The notes beneath the pieces are model-generated. The model searched no databases. It worked only from the letters and a program-made list of their open reading frames with translations, and was not told the origin of the DNA. This document shows positions 54,671 through 64,000 of a stretch of DNA of 64,000 nt, piece after piece (within the stretch, counting starts at the first letter, position 1; every line of letters starts with the position of its first letter). Origin of the DNA: Sedimenticola sp. (GTDB taxonomy: Bacteria > Pseudomonadota > Gammaproteobacteria > Chromatiales > Chromatiaceae); NCBI GenBank assembly GCA_026992075.1, contig JALXAM010000007.1:1-64000 (forward strand). The letters run 5' to 3'. The position numbers and the translations under genes are program-made.

Positions 54671-54722
54671 ATGACCGAGGGGTGGTAGAATGAAATCAAT
54701 AACCCCACGACACCTGAACCCC

Positions 54723-55436
54723 ATGTCCCACATCAACGTCGATCCCGCCGAGATCAGCAAGTTCGAGGAGCTGGCCGCCCGCTGGTGGGACCTCAACAGC
54801 GAATTCGGACCGCTGCACCAGATCAACCCCCTGCGCCTGGAGTACATCGAACGCCAGGCCGGCGGCCTTGCCGGGAAGAAGGTGGTGGACGTAGGTTGCG
54901 GCGGCGGCATCCTGGCCGAGTCCATGGCCGCAAAAGGAGCGCAGGTCACCGGCATCGACATGGGGGGCAGCAACCTGGAGGTGGCCCGGCTGCACCTGCT
55001 GGAGAGCGGCCTGGAGGTGGACTACCGACAGGTCTCGGCAGAGCTGCTGGCCGAGGAGCAGCCCGGCCATTACGACCTGGTCACCTGCATGGAGATGCTG
55101 GAGCACGTGCCCGACCCCGCCTCGGTGGTGCGCGCCTGCGCCACCCTGGCCCGGCCCGGCGGCTGCGTGGTCTTCTCCACCATCAACCGCAACCCCAAGT
55201 CCTATCTCTTTGCCATCGTGGGCGCCGAATACCTGCTTCACCTGCTGCCCAAGGGCACCCACGACTACAGCCGATTCATCCGCCCCTCGGAGCTGGGCCG
55301 TTGGACCCGGGAGGCCGGGCTGGAGACCCGCGATCTCACCGGTATGACCTACAACCCCTTCACACGGATCTACCGTCTGGATCCCGACGACGTGGATGTC
55401 AACTACCTGATGGCCACGGAGCGGCCGGCCGCATGA
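54723..55436 (+). CDS. ubiG: Ubiquinone biosynthesis O-methyltransferase
   Basis: The protein has 237 aa. ATG 54723 ([23 protein letters not shown]) is chosen over 54690 because the family begins here. It is a class I SAM methyltransferase ([16 protein letters not shown]) acting at two O-methylation steps of ubiquinone synthesis. It overlaps the HAD phosphatase by 4 bp. Confidence 0.96.
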   Translation: MSHINVDPAEISKFEELAARWWDLNSEFGPLHQINPLRLEYIERQAGGLAGKKVVDVGCGGGILAESMAAKGAQVTGIDMGGSNLEVARLHLLESGLEVDYRQVSAELLAEEQPGHYDLVTCMEMLEHVPDPASVVRACATLARPGGCVVFSTINRNPKSYLFAIVGAEYLLHLLPKGTHDYSRFIRPSELGRWTREAGLETRDLTGMTYNPFTRIYRLDPDDVDVNYLMATERPAA

Positions 55437-56149
55437 AATCCGCCCCCGCGGTGCTCTTCGACCTCGACGGCACCCTGGCCGATACCGCTCCCGATCTGGC
55501 CGATGCCCTGAACGCCACCCTGCGCGCCTATGGGCGCGACCCGCTTCCCTTCGAGGCGATCCGGCCGGTGGTCTCCCACGGCGGCATCGCCCTGGTGCGG
55601 CTCGGTTTCGGGCTGGAGCCGGAAGATCCCGGCTTCGAGGAGCGGCGCCAGCACCTGCTGCAACACTACCGCGAGAATCTCTGCCGCCGCACCCGCCTCT
55701 TCCCCGGCATGGAGGCCGTGCTGCGGAAGCTCGGGGCCCGCCGCATCCCCTGGGGCGTGGTCACCAACAAGCCGGCCTGGCTCACCGATCCCCTGTTGCG
55801 GCAGCTTCCGCTGCCGTCGCCACCGGCCTGCGTGGTGAGCGGCGACAGCTGTCCCGAACGCAAGCCCCACCCCATGCCCCTGCTCCACGCCTGCGACATT
55901 CTCGGCTGCGCCCCCGGCCAGACCTTCTACGTGGGCGATGCCGAGCGGGACATGCAGGCCGGCAAGGCCGCCGGCATGACCACCGTCTGCGCCCTGTTCG
56001 GTTACTTCCAGCCCCACGACGAGCCCCGTCGATGGCCCGCCGATCACTACATCGAACACCCTGAAGAGCTGCTGGAACTGCTTGCGGACCCTGCCGATGA
56101 AACCACCTCTTCCCCTGCTGCTCCTGCTGCCCTTGGTGGCAACGGCTGA
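55433..56149 (+). CDS. HAD-family phosphatase, Gph/MupP type
   Basis: The protein has 238 aa. The DxDGT motif is [15 protein letters not shown], motif II GVVTNKP, motif III ERKPHP and motif [13 protein letters not shown]. By sequence it could be phosphoglycolate phosphatase (gph). Its place between ubiG and yciK is that of Pseudomonas mupP, an N-acetylmuramate-6-phosphate phosphatase of cell-wall recycling. The two possibilities cannot be separated here, because amgK and murU are not in the window. The C-terminus is overlapped by the LprI-like gene. Confidence 0.9.
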   Translation: MKSAPAVLFDLDGTLADTAPDLADALNATLRAYGRDPLPFEAIRPVVSHGGIALVRLGFGLEPEDPGFEERRQHLLQHYRENLCRRTRLFPGMEAVLRKLGARRIPWGVVTNKPAWLTDPLLRQLPLPSPPACVVSGDSCPERKPHPMPLLHACDILGCAPGQTFYVGDAERDMQAGKAAGMTTVCALFGYFQPHDEPRRWPADHYIEHPEELLELLADPADETTSSPAAPAALGGNG

Positions 56150-56468
56150 CCCCGGCGCTCTTTCCCCGGACTGCGCCACGACCGGCGCCAACAGCGTGGT
56201 CTCCGCCTGCCTGGAAAAGGCGCTGCAAGCGCAGCAGGCCCGGCTGGAGCAGGCCCTGCACCAGGCACTGAAAGCCCTGCCGCCACCACGCCGGGCGGAG
56301 CTGCAGCGGACCCAGGAACTCTGGCGTCAGTACCGGGACGCCAAGTGCCGTCTCCTCTACACGCCGGAGAGCGGCAGCGGAGGATTGCTCGACATGCAGC
56401 AGTGCCTGCTGGACGAGACTTGCCGGCGCACCGGAGAGCTGGCGGGACCAGCGAATCCAGGGCCGTGA
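56097..56468 (+). CDS. LprI-type (DUF1311) lysozyme inhibitor-like exported protein
   Basis: The protein has 123 aa from ATG 56097, in another frame from the phosphatase and overlapping it by 53 bp. Signal peptide [17 protein letters not shown], then a four-helix body with conserved Cys and the LprI pattern (CLEKALQAQQARLEQALHQALKAL; CLLDETCRRTGELA). The LprI domain inhibits lysozyme in characterised members. Function here is inferred. Confidence 0.8.
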   Translation: MKPPLPLLLLLPLVATADPGALSPDCATTGANSVVSACLEKALQAQQARLEQALHQALKALPPPRRAELQRTQELWRQYRDAKCRLLYTPESGSGGLLDMQQCLLDETCRRTGELAGPANPGP

Positions 56469-56554
56469 GTCATTGAAAAGCGGGGTGGGCGCCTGATCGG
56501 AAAACTTGCTGGTAAGATAGCCGCTTCCACCGGAACCAACCCCGCAAAGAAGCC

Positions 56555-57295
56555 ATGCAGGACTATCAGCCCCCTGCCGATCTGCTGAAGGATCGGGTCA
56601 TCCTGGTCACCGGCGCCGGCGACGGCATCGGCCGCGCCGCCTCCCTCGCTTTCGCCCGCCACGGCGCGTCGGTGGTGCTGCTGGGCAAGACCCTGGCCAA
56701 GCTGGAGAAGGTGTACGACGAAATCGAGGCGGCAGGCTGCCCCATGCCGGCCATCTACCCCATGCACCTGGAGGGAGCCACCCCGCACGAGTTCGACGAG
56801 CTGGCGCTCAAGCTGGAGGAGACCTTCGGCCGGCTGGATGGCGTGCTGCACAACGCCGCCGCCCTCCCCTACCTCAGCCGCATCAAGGACTACGACGCCG
56901 AGGACTGGCACAAGGTGATGCAGGTGAACCTGAATGCCCCCTTCATGCTCACCCAGGCGGTGCTGCCACTGCTGCTGCAGGCCGACGACGCCTCCCTGGT
57001 GTTCACCTCGGACAGCGTGGGCCGGAAGGGGCGCGCCTTCTGGGGTGCCTACGCGGCCAGCAAATTCGGCCTGGAGGGGCTGATGCAGGTGCTGGCCGAA
57101 GAGCTGGAAAACAGCAACATCCGGGTGAACAGTATCGATCCCGGCCCCACCCGCACCGAACTGCGCAAGCGGATCTTCCCCGGAGAGGATCCGCAGACCG
57201 TGAAGCCGCCCGAAGACCTCATGCCGTTCTATCTCTGGCTCATGGGTCCCGACAGCAGGGGCACCCACGGCCAGGCCCTGAGTTACCGGGAATGA
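56555..57295 (+). CDS. YciK-type short-chain dehydrogenase
   Basis: The protein has 246 aa. It has a Rossmann NAD(P) site (ILVTGAGDGIGRAAS) and the SDR catalytic Tyr/Lys (AYAASKFGLEGL). YciK-type; physiological substrate unknown. Its order after ubiG and the HAD phosphatase is conserved in other gammaproteobacteria. It overlaps the DUF2007 gene by 4 bp. Confidence 0.93.
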   Translation: MQDYQPPADLLKDRVILVTGAGDGIGRAASLAFARHGASVVLLGKTLAKLEKVYDEIEAAGCPMPAIYPMHLEGATPHEFDELALKLEETFGRLDGVLHNAAALPYLSRIKDYDAEDWHKVMQVNLNAPFMLTQAVLPLLLQADDASLVFTSDSVGRKGRAFWGAYAASKFGLEGLMQVLAEELENSNIRVNSIDPGPTRTELRKRIFPGEDPQTVKPPEDLMPFYLWLMGPDSRGTHGQALSYRE

Positions 57296-57543
57296 TCACC
57301 GTCTTTCACCCGCTAAACTCCATCGAGGCCCATCTGGTGAAGATCCTCCTCGCCGGCGAGGGGATCGAAGCACGGGTGCTGGGCGACCACCTGCAGGGGG
57401 GTGTGGGCGAGCTTCCCGCCCTGGGAACCTTGCAGGTGCAGGTGAAAGAAGAACACGAGGCCCGGGCACGGGCGGTGATCGAAGGCTGGCGACAGGAGCG
57501 GGACGAGGAGGACGATTCCTGGATTCCGCCCGAACTGAAATGA
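57292..57543 (+). CDS. DUF2007 small protein
   Basis: The protein has 83 aa. It matches the DUF2007 family (ITVFHPLNSIEAHLVKILLAGEGIEARVLGDHLQGGVGELP), a small ferredoxin-like fold of unknown function. It overlaps cca and yciK by 4 bp each. Confidence 0.88.
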   Translation: MITVFHPLNSIEAHLVKILLAGEGIEARVLGDHLQGGVGELPALGTLQVQVKEEHEARARAVIEGWRQERDEEDDSWIPPELK

Positions 57544-58810
57544 CCACCACCGATCCCGCAGCCGGCCTCCAGGCCTATCTGGTGGGGGGTTGGGTGCGCG
57601 ACAAGCTGCTGGGGCTGGAACCCAAGGACCGGGACTGGGTGGTGGTGGGCACCACCCCCGAGGAGATGCTGCGCCGCGGCTTCCGGCAGGTGGGAAAGGA
57701 TTTTCCGGTGTTTCTCCATCCGCGGACCAAGGAGGAATATGCCCTGGCCCGCACCGAGCGCAAGACGGCGCCGGGCCACCGGGGCTTCTCCGTTCACGCC
57801 GCCCCCGGCGTCACCCTGGAGGAGGATCTTGCGCGAAGGGATTTCACCATCAATGCCATGGCCATGACCGCGGATGGCCGGCTCATCGATCCTTTTCACG
57901 GCGCCGAGGATCTGAAGCGGAAGATCCTGCGCCATGTGAGCCCGGCTTTCGTGGAGGACCCGCTGCGGGTGCTGCGCCTGGCCCGCTTTGCCGCACAACT
58001 CGATTTCCAGGTGGCCGAGGAGACCCGGGAGCTGGCCCGCGCCATGGCCCGCTCCGGGGAACTGGCCCATCTCACCCCGGAACGGGTCTGGCAGGAGCTG
58101 CAGCGGGCCATGGCGGCGCCACGGCCGCGCCGCTTCGTGGAGGTGTTGCGGGAGGTGGAGGCGCTGGAATCACTGTTCCCCGAAATCGATGCCCTGTTCG
58201 GCGTGCCTCAGCCGAAGCGTTACCACCCGGAGGTGGACACCGGCATCCACCTGCTGCTCTGCCTGGACGTGGCCGCCCGCCTGACCACCGATCCCCTGGT
58301 CCGTTTCGCGGTGCTGCTCCACGACCTGGGCAAGGGCGCCACCCCACCGGAGCAATGGCCCAGCCACCGCGGCCATGAAGCCCTGGGCGTTCCGCTGGTG
58401 GACCGGCTCTGCCGCCGCTACCGGGTGCCCAGGCATTATCATCGACTGGCACGTCGCACCGCCCGGCACCACCTGCTGGTGCACCGCGCGCCCGAGCTCA
58501 AGCCCTCCACCCTGCTGCGCCTCTTCGAGGAACTGGACGCCTTCCGCCAGCCCGACGATTTCGACCGCTTCCTGCTGGCCTGCGAGGCCGACGCCCGCGG
58601 GCGCAAGGGCTTCGAGGAGACGCCCTGCCCCGAGATCCATTACCTGCGCCAGGCTTTCGAGGCCGCCAGGCAGGTCACCGCCGGCGACATCGGCGGCGAT
58701 GTGCAGGGAAAGGCGCTGGGAGAGGCCATCCGGCAACTGCGCCGCCAACGCATCGCCCAGGTCAAGGCGGCATGGCAGGAGCAGTCAGCGAGGGGAAACG
58801 ACTCCGTCGT

Positions 58811-58817
<7 letters not shown>
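57540..58817 (+). CDS. cca: CCA tRNA nucleotidyltransferase with HD domain
   Basis: The protein has 425 aa. It repairs or adds the 3' CCA of tRNA. The class II nucleotidyltransferase motifs are VGGWVRDKLLGLEPKDRDWVVVG, DFTINAMAMT and EDPLRVLRLARFAAQLDF. An HD phosphohydrolase domain (VLLHDLGKG) follows, as in the multifunctional gamma- and betaproteobacterial enzymes. Its 3' end overlaps the PQQ sugar dehydrogenase gene by 7 bp on the opposite strand. Confidence 0.96.
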
Positions 58818-59967
<1,150 letters not shown>

Positions 59968-59971
<4 letters not shown>

Positions 59972-62700
59972 GATTTCCCTCGCAGGCGCCAGGAAAGCTT
60001 GTGCAGCTCCATCACCACCAGCACCGCCAGCGCGATGCCCAGCAGCTGCAGCCAGTGTGCCGGTGAGACGGGCTGTATCTGCAGCACCTCGCTGATCCAG
60101 GGGGTGTACATGGCGCCAATGTGCACCCCCTGCGCCAGTAGGGTACCGAACAGCAGCAGCCGGTTGCCCAGCAGGTCCATGCCGAACACCGAGCGGGTTT
60201 CGGAGCGGGCATTGAACACATGGATGTTCTCGAACAGCACCATGAGCAGCAGAGTGCCGTTGCGCGCCTCTTCCACGGAAAAGCCGCTGCGCAGCAGCCA
60301 CTGGTAGAGCAGGAAGGCCAGCACCCCGATGGTGAGGGCGGAAACCACCACCCGCTCCACCATGATGCGGTTGAAGATGGGCTCGTCCGGCGGCCGCGGC
60401 GGCCGTTTCAGCTCGTCGCCCTCGCCGGGCTCGAAGGCCAGGGCGACGTCCTGGATGCCGTTGGTGACCAGGTTGAGCCAGAGCAGCTGTACCGCCAGCA
60501 GGGGCAGCGGCTGCCCGGTGAAGAGCGCCAGCGTGAACAGTACCAGTTCCGCCGCGCCGGTGGAGACCAACAGGAAGATCACCTTGCGCACGTTGGCATA
60601 GGCGATGCGTCCCTCCTCCACCCCGGCGACGATGGAGGCGAAGTTGTCGTCGGTGATGATGAGATCGGCGCTCTCCCTCGCCACGTCGGTCCCGCTCCTG
60701 CCCATGGCGATGCCCACCTGGGCGGCGCGCAGGGCGGGGGCGTCGTTGGCGCCGTCGCCGCTCGCCGCCACGAAATGGCCCTGGCGCTGCAGCGACTGCA
60801 CGATGTCGAGCTTCTGGTGCGGCTCCACCCGGGCGAAGATCCGTGCCCGCCGCACCAGCGCATCGAGCGCCGCTTGGTCTTTCGCCGCCTTGAGTTGCGG
60901 GCCGGTGACCAGGGCCTCGCCGTCATCGGCCAACCCCAGCTCGCGGCCGATGGCCAGGGCGGTGACCGGGTGATCCCCCGTCACCATGGCCACCTCGATG
61001 CCCGCCTGGCGGCAGGCGGCGATGGCCGGCTTGGCCTCGGGCCGCAGCGGATCGATCATGCCCACCAGTCCGAGCAGGGTCAGGTCATGGAGATGGGTCT
61101 CGTCGAAGGCTTCGTCCGGGCCGATCTCCACCGGCCCCGAGGCCAGGGCCAGTACGCGGTAGCCCTGCCGCGCCAGCGCCGTGGCCTGTTCCTCCACCAA
61201 CCGCCGGTCCAGCGGCTCATCGCCATCCGGTGTCGCCATGCGGGCGCACATGGTCAGCAGCCGCTCGTAGGCCCCCTTGACGAAGGCGTGGGGACGCCCT
61301 TCCACCTCGTTCAGGGTGGCGGCGAAGAGACGATCCGACTCGAAGGGAATCTCGGCCAGCTGGGGGTAGGCGTTCAGCGCCTCCTGGCGGGTGATGCCCG
61401 CCTTGTGCGCCATCACCAGCAGCGCCACGTCCACCGCGTCGCCGTGGGCGGTCCAGCCCTGCGCCCGGTGTCCCAGGAAGGCGCTGTTGGCCAGCACGGC
61501 GGCCAGGCAGAGCCGTTCCAGGAGCTTTTCTTCCCCAGCGCCCGGCGTACCCGACGGGGTGAGGATCAGCCCCTCGGGTTCGATCCCTTCCCCGGTCACT
61601 TCCCAGGGCGGCTGGCCGGGGAAGAGAATGCGCCGCACGGTGAGCTGGTTCACCGTGAGGGTCCCGGTCTTGTCCGTGGCCACATAGGTGCAGGAGCCCA
61701 GCGCCTCCACCGCCACCAGGCGGCGCACGATCACGTTGCGCCGGGCCATGCGGCGCATGCCGATGGCCAGCGCCACGGTGAGCGCCACCGGCAGCCCCTC
61801 GGGGATCACCGACACCGCCAGCGCCACCGCCAGCATAAAGACATCGGCATAGTGCATGCCCCTGCCCAGGGCCACCACCGCCATGATCAGGGCGGCGACG
61901 GCCACCAGCAGCGCCACCTTGCGGGTGAAGCGCTCCATGCGCAGCATGAGCGGCGCCTCGCCCAGGGCTTGCCCCATCACGTCGGCGGCGATCCGCCCCA
62001 GCTCGGTCTCCAGCGCGGTGGCCACCACCACCCCCTGGGCATGGCCGCGGGTCACCAGGGTGCCGGCGAAGGCCATGTTGCGCCGTTCCGCCAGGGGGGT
62101 CTCTTCGGGCAGCACCAGGTCCGCATCCTTGGGCACGGCGAGGGATTCCCCGGTGAGCAGCGACTCGTCCGCCAACAGGTCCTGACTGGCCAGCAGGCGC
62201 AGGTCGGCGGGCACCCGGTCCCCGGTCTCCAGCAACACCAGGTCGCCCGGCACCAGTTCGGTGGCGTCGATCTCGTAGGCCTCGCCGTCGCGCACCACCC
62301 GGCTGCGGGTGGTCACCAGGTCCACCAGCGCGGAAGCGGCCCGCTGGGCGGAGAACTCCTGCACGGTGCCGATGAGCGCATTGATGAGCAACACCGCGCC
62401 GATGAACAGCGCATCGGACCAGTGCTGGATGGCCAGGGACAGCAGCGCCGCCACCATGAGCACGTAGATGAGCGGGCTGGCGAACTGGCGCAGGAACACC
62501 CTGCCGATGCGCGGCGGTTCGGGCCGGGGCAACCGGTTCGGCCCCACCGAAGCCAGGCGCGCCGCGGCCTCCGCGGTGGAGAGACCATGACGGGAACCGG
62601 CCAGGGCAGCAAGCACCTGCTCGCCATCGAGGGCATGGGGTGCGGCCGGCCTTTGCCAGGCCGGGGTTGGCGCTCGATTTGCCCTCTCGTGGTCCCCCAT
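59968..62700 (-). CDS. P-type cation ATPase (P2-type, Ca2+-like)
   Basis: The protein has 910 aa. Ten transmembrane helices are expected. It has the actuator motif LTGES, PEGLPVALTVALAIGMRRMA in helix M4, the phosphorylation site CTYVATDKTGTLT, the ATP-binding domain (EVEGRPHAFVKGA) and hinge ASGDGANDAPALRAAQVGIAMG. The M4 PEGLP and M6 NLVTNGIQD fit Ca2+-type P2A pumps, but Na+ or Mn2+ cannot be excluded. It would export the cation to the periplasm. It is upstream of and coupled to the sugar dehydrogenase, and divergent from the V-type ATPase operon. Confidence 0.93.
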
Positions 62701-62779
62701 GATGACCCCCGCGCTCGCTGAGTCTGTTCATTCTCTCCAACAGCCAGGATCCTGTCACCACTGACGCAGAGCTACCCCC

Positions 62780-62807
62780 TTGCTACCGGAGCGCTTTGGA
62801 GTATGCT
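62780..62807 (+). promoter_or_regulatory. Candidate promoter of the V-type ATPase operon
   Basis: TTGCTA (62780-62785) and TATGCT (62802-62807) with a 16-bp spacer, about 64 bp before the GTG start. It lies in the 170-bp divergent region opposite the P-ATPase. Confidence 0.45.
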
Positions 62808-62870
62808 CTGGAAAAGGCGCCCGGCGATCCGGGCGATCCCGGCACGAGAAGAATGGGGAGGAGGAGCGCA

Positions 62871-63194
62871 GTGGACGATGCGCTGCAACGTTTGCTGGAC
62901 GCCGAGCTGGAGGCGGAACGGCTGGTCACCCAGGCGTTGGAGGAGCGGGAGCGGATCACCCGCGAAGCGCTGGAGGAGGCGCGCCTGGCCGAGGAGCGGC
63001 TGGAGGCAAGGCTTCCCGAGCTGAGGGAATCCTTCCTGGAGAAGGCCCGCCAGCGGGTGGAACAGAGCCGCGCGGAGCTGGCCCTGCGATACGAGGAAAG
63101 GGCCCGGGAGCTGCGCGCCATGGCGGAAGAGGCCCGGGAGGAGGCGGTGGCCGCGGCGGTGGAACTGCTGCTGGACGCGGGAGCGGACGAATGA
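62871..63194 (+). CDS. V-type ATPase peripheral-stalk subunit (E- or G/H-like)
   Basis: The protein has 107 aa from GTG 62871, behind GGAGGAGGAG with 4-bp spacing. The track start 62796 reads through the promoter. The sequence is almost entirely a charged helix (LLDAELEAERLVTQALEERERITREALEEARLAEERLE). Length fits subunit G/H, but its place before subunit C is typical of subunit E. It overlaps the next gene by 4 bp. Confidence 0.8.
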   Translation: MDDALQRLLDAELEAERLVTQALEERERITREALEEARLAEERLEARLPELRESFLEKARQRVEQSRAELALRYEERARELRAMAEEAREEAVAAAVELLLDAGADE

Positions 63195-64000
63195 CCACCC
63201 GGGCCGGCCGAGACGCCTTCCTAGACACCCGCGCCTCGCTCTTCGCCATTCGGCTGCTGCGCCGCGAACAGCGCCTGGCGCTGGTGGAACGTCCCTTGGA
63301 GGAACTTCCCCCGCTGCTGCGCCAGGCGGGGCTGGAAACCCTGGTGGAGGCCATGCCGGCCGATACCGCCGCCCTGGAACAACGGCTTGCCAGCGTGCTG
63401 GTGCGGGAGAGCGAACAGCTCTTCCACGCCGTCGACGCGGTGGCGCGGGACTTCCTGCGACACTGGCTGCGCCGGCTGGAGCTGATCAATCTGAAGCTGC
63501 TGCTGCGTGCCCGGCTCGCCGGTCACGAGCCGGCCCGCACCCGAGGGCTCCTGCTCGACCTGGGTTCTCTCACCACCCTGCCGGTGGAATCCCTGCTGCA
63601 GGCCGAGAGTGCCGAAGAGCTGTTGCGCCAGCTGGAAAGCACCCCTTACGCCGCCATGGCACGCCAGGCCCGTAAGGCCTACCAGGAGGGCGCCGACCTG
63701 TTCGCCGCGGAAGCCACCCTGGACGCCCATTATTACCACCAGCTGGCACACCAGGCCCGCCGGCTGCCAGGCCGGGCCGGGCAGCAGGTGCGCAATCTGC
63801 TTGGAGCCTGGCTGGACCAGGTGAACCTGGTCTCCCTGCTCCGTTTCCGGGTCCATTACCGGCTGGAGGCGCCCCACGCCTATTTCCTGCTGGCCCCCGG
63901 GGGACACCTGCTGCCACCCTCCCTGTTACAACAACTGGCCCAGCGTACTTCCCTGCCGGAAATGCTGACCCTGCTACCGGCCACCCTGCAGGCCCTCCTG
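63191..64000 (+). CDS. V-type ATPase subunit C (V0-d/AC39-like), partial at right edge
   Basis: The frame is open from ATG 63191 to the window end (270 codons). It resembles archaeal/bacterial V-type ATPase subunit C of the AC39 family: an all-helical protein with three pseudo-repeats (FLRHWLRRLELINLKLLLRARL, LGSLTTLPVESLLQAESAEELLRQLESTPYAAMARQA, VRNLLGAWLDQVNLVSLLRFR). It links the V1 rotor to the membrane ring. The remaining subunits should follow beyond the window. Confidence 0.85.
   Translation, partial: MTTRAGRDAFLDTRASLFAIRLLRREQRLALVERPLEELPPLLRQAGLETLVEAMPADTAALEQRLASVLVRESEQLFHAVDAVARDFLRHWLRRLELINLKLLLRARLAGHEPARTRGLLLDLGSLTTLPVESLLQAESAEELLRQLESTPYAAMARQARKAYQEGADLFAAEATLDAHYYHQLAHQARRLPGRAGQQVRNLLGAWLDQVNLVSLLRFRVHYRLEAPHAYFLLAPGGHLLPPSLLQQLAQRTSLPEMLTLLPATLQALL

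Noticed and set aside
56082-56096. Upstream ATG of the LprI-like gene
   Set aside because: It lies in the phosphatase gene and would add MRTLP in front of a complete signal peptide, so ATG 56097 is preferred.
60220-62721. 833-aa open frame antisense to the P-type ATPase
   Set aside because: It has the same GC-driven shadow pattern. The minus strand carries all P-ATPase motifs.

Overview
This window is GC-rich chromosomal DNA from a Gammaproteobacterium. The gene families and several neighbourhoods (mtnA-mtaD-ubiG-HAD phosphatase-yciK, the DUF294-exonuclease-acs block, hemH, mfd, lexA, glnS/gltX) fit free-living members of that class, probably near the sulfur-oxidising or purple-sulfur lineages. 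I cannot name a genus from sequence alone. Most of the window is core housekeeping DNA, densely packed, with many ATGA start/stop overlaps.

Layout. 1-2.3 kb: a left-truncated, minus-strand fusion of a ZnuA-like metal-binding protein with a SCO1 copper chaperone, a small exported partner, and a divergent small membrane protein. 2.3-10.3 kb: central carbon and acetate metabolism (cNMP/CBS/DUF294 sensor, DnaQ-like exonuclease, acs, then ppsA with its regulatory kinase/phosphatase). 10.4-13.1 kb: a GGDEF/EAL signalling protein. 13.6-23.8 kb: a complete-looking type II secretion operon (gspE-F-G-H-I-J-K-L-M-N/C-like-D) with a MITE-like repeat at each end. 24-30.2 kb: tRNA-Leu, an unknown membrane protein, a two-component system and a nine-heme exported cytochrome. 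30.2-36 kb: small enzymes, a secreted lipase-like hydrolase, then aroC-tolC-M23 peptidase. 36-41.6 kb: MsbA-like exporter, phhB, NUDIX, hemH, DUF971, CinA-like and thioredoxin-like proteins. 41.7-50.8 kb: mfd, phosphomannomutase, tRNA-Glu/tRNA-Ala, glnS and gltX, separated by dense dispersed repeats. 50.9-58.8 kb: lexA, a CBS protein, mtnA, mtaD, ubiG, a Gph/MupP-type phosphatase, LprI-like protein, yciK, DUF2007 and cca. 58.8-64 kb: a PQQ-type sugar dehydrogenase translationally coupled to a Ca2+-type P-ATPase, and the start of a V-type ATPase operon that runs off the right edge.

The most distinctive features are these. (1) The ZnuA-SCO1 fusion has all three ZnuA metal-ligand histidine positions occupied by tyrosine. 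(2) A MITE family flanks the type II secretion operon and supplies the gspD stop codon. (3) Several dispersed palindromic repeat families supply stop codons to upstream genes. One of them keeps its core sequence while its hairpin arms have changed in a compensatory way. (4) The lexA promoter carries GTTC-N7-GTTC-N7-GAAC instead of the enterobacterial SOS box. (5) A Ca2+-type P-ATPase is coupled to a probably Ca2+-dependent sugar dehydrogenase. No CRISPR array, prophage, rRNA operon or intact insertion sequence was seen.
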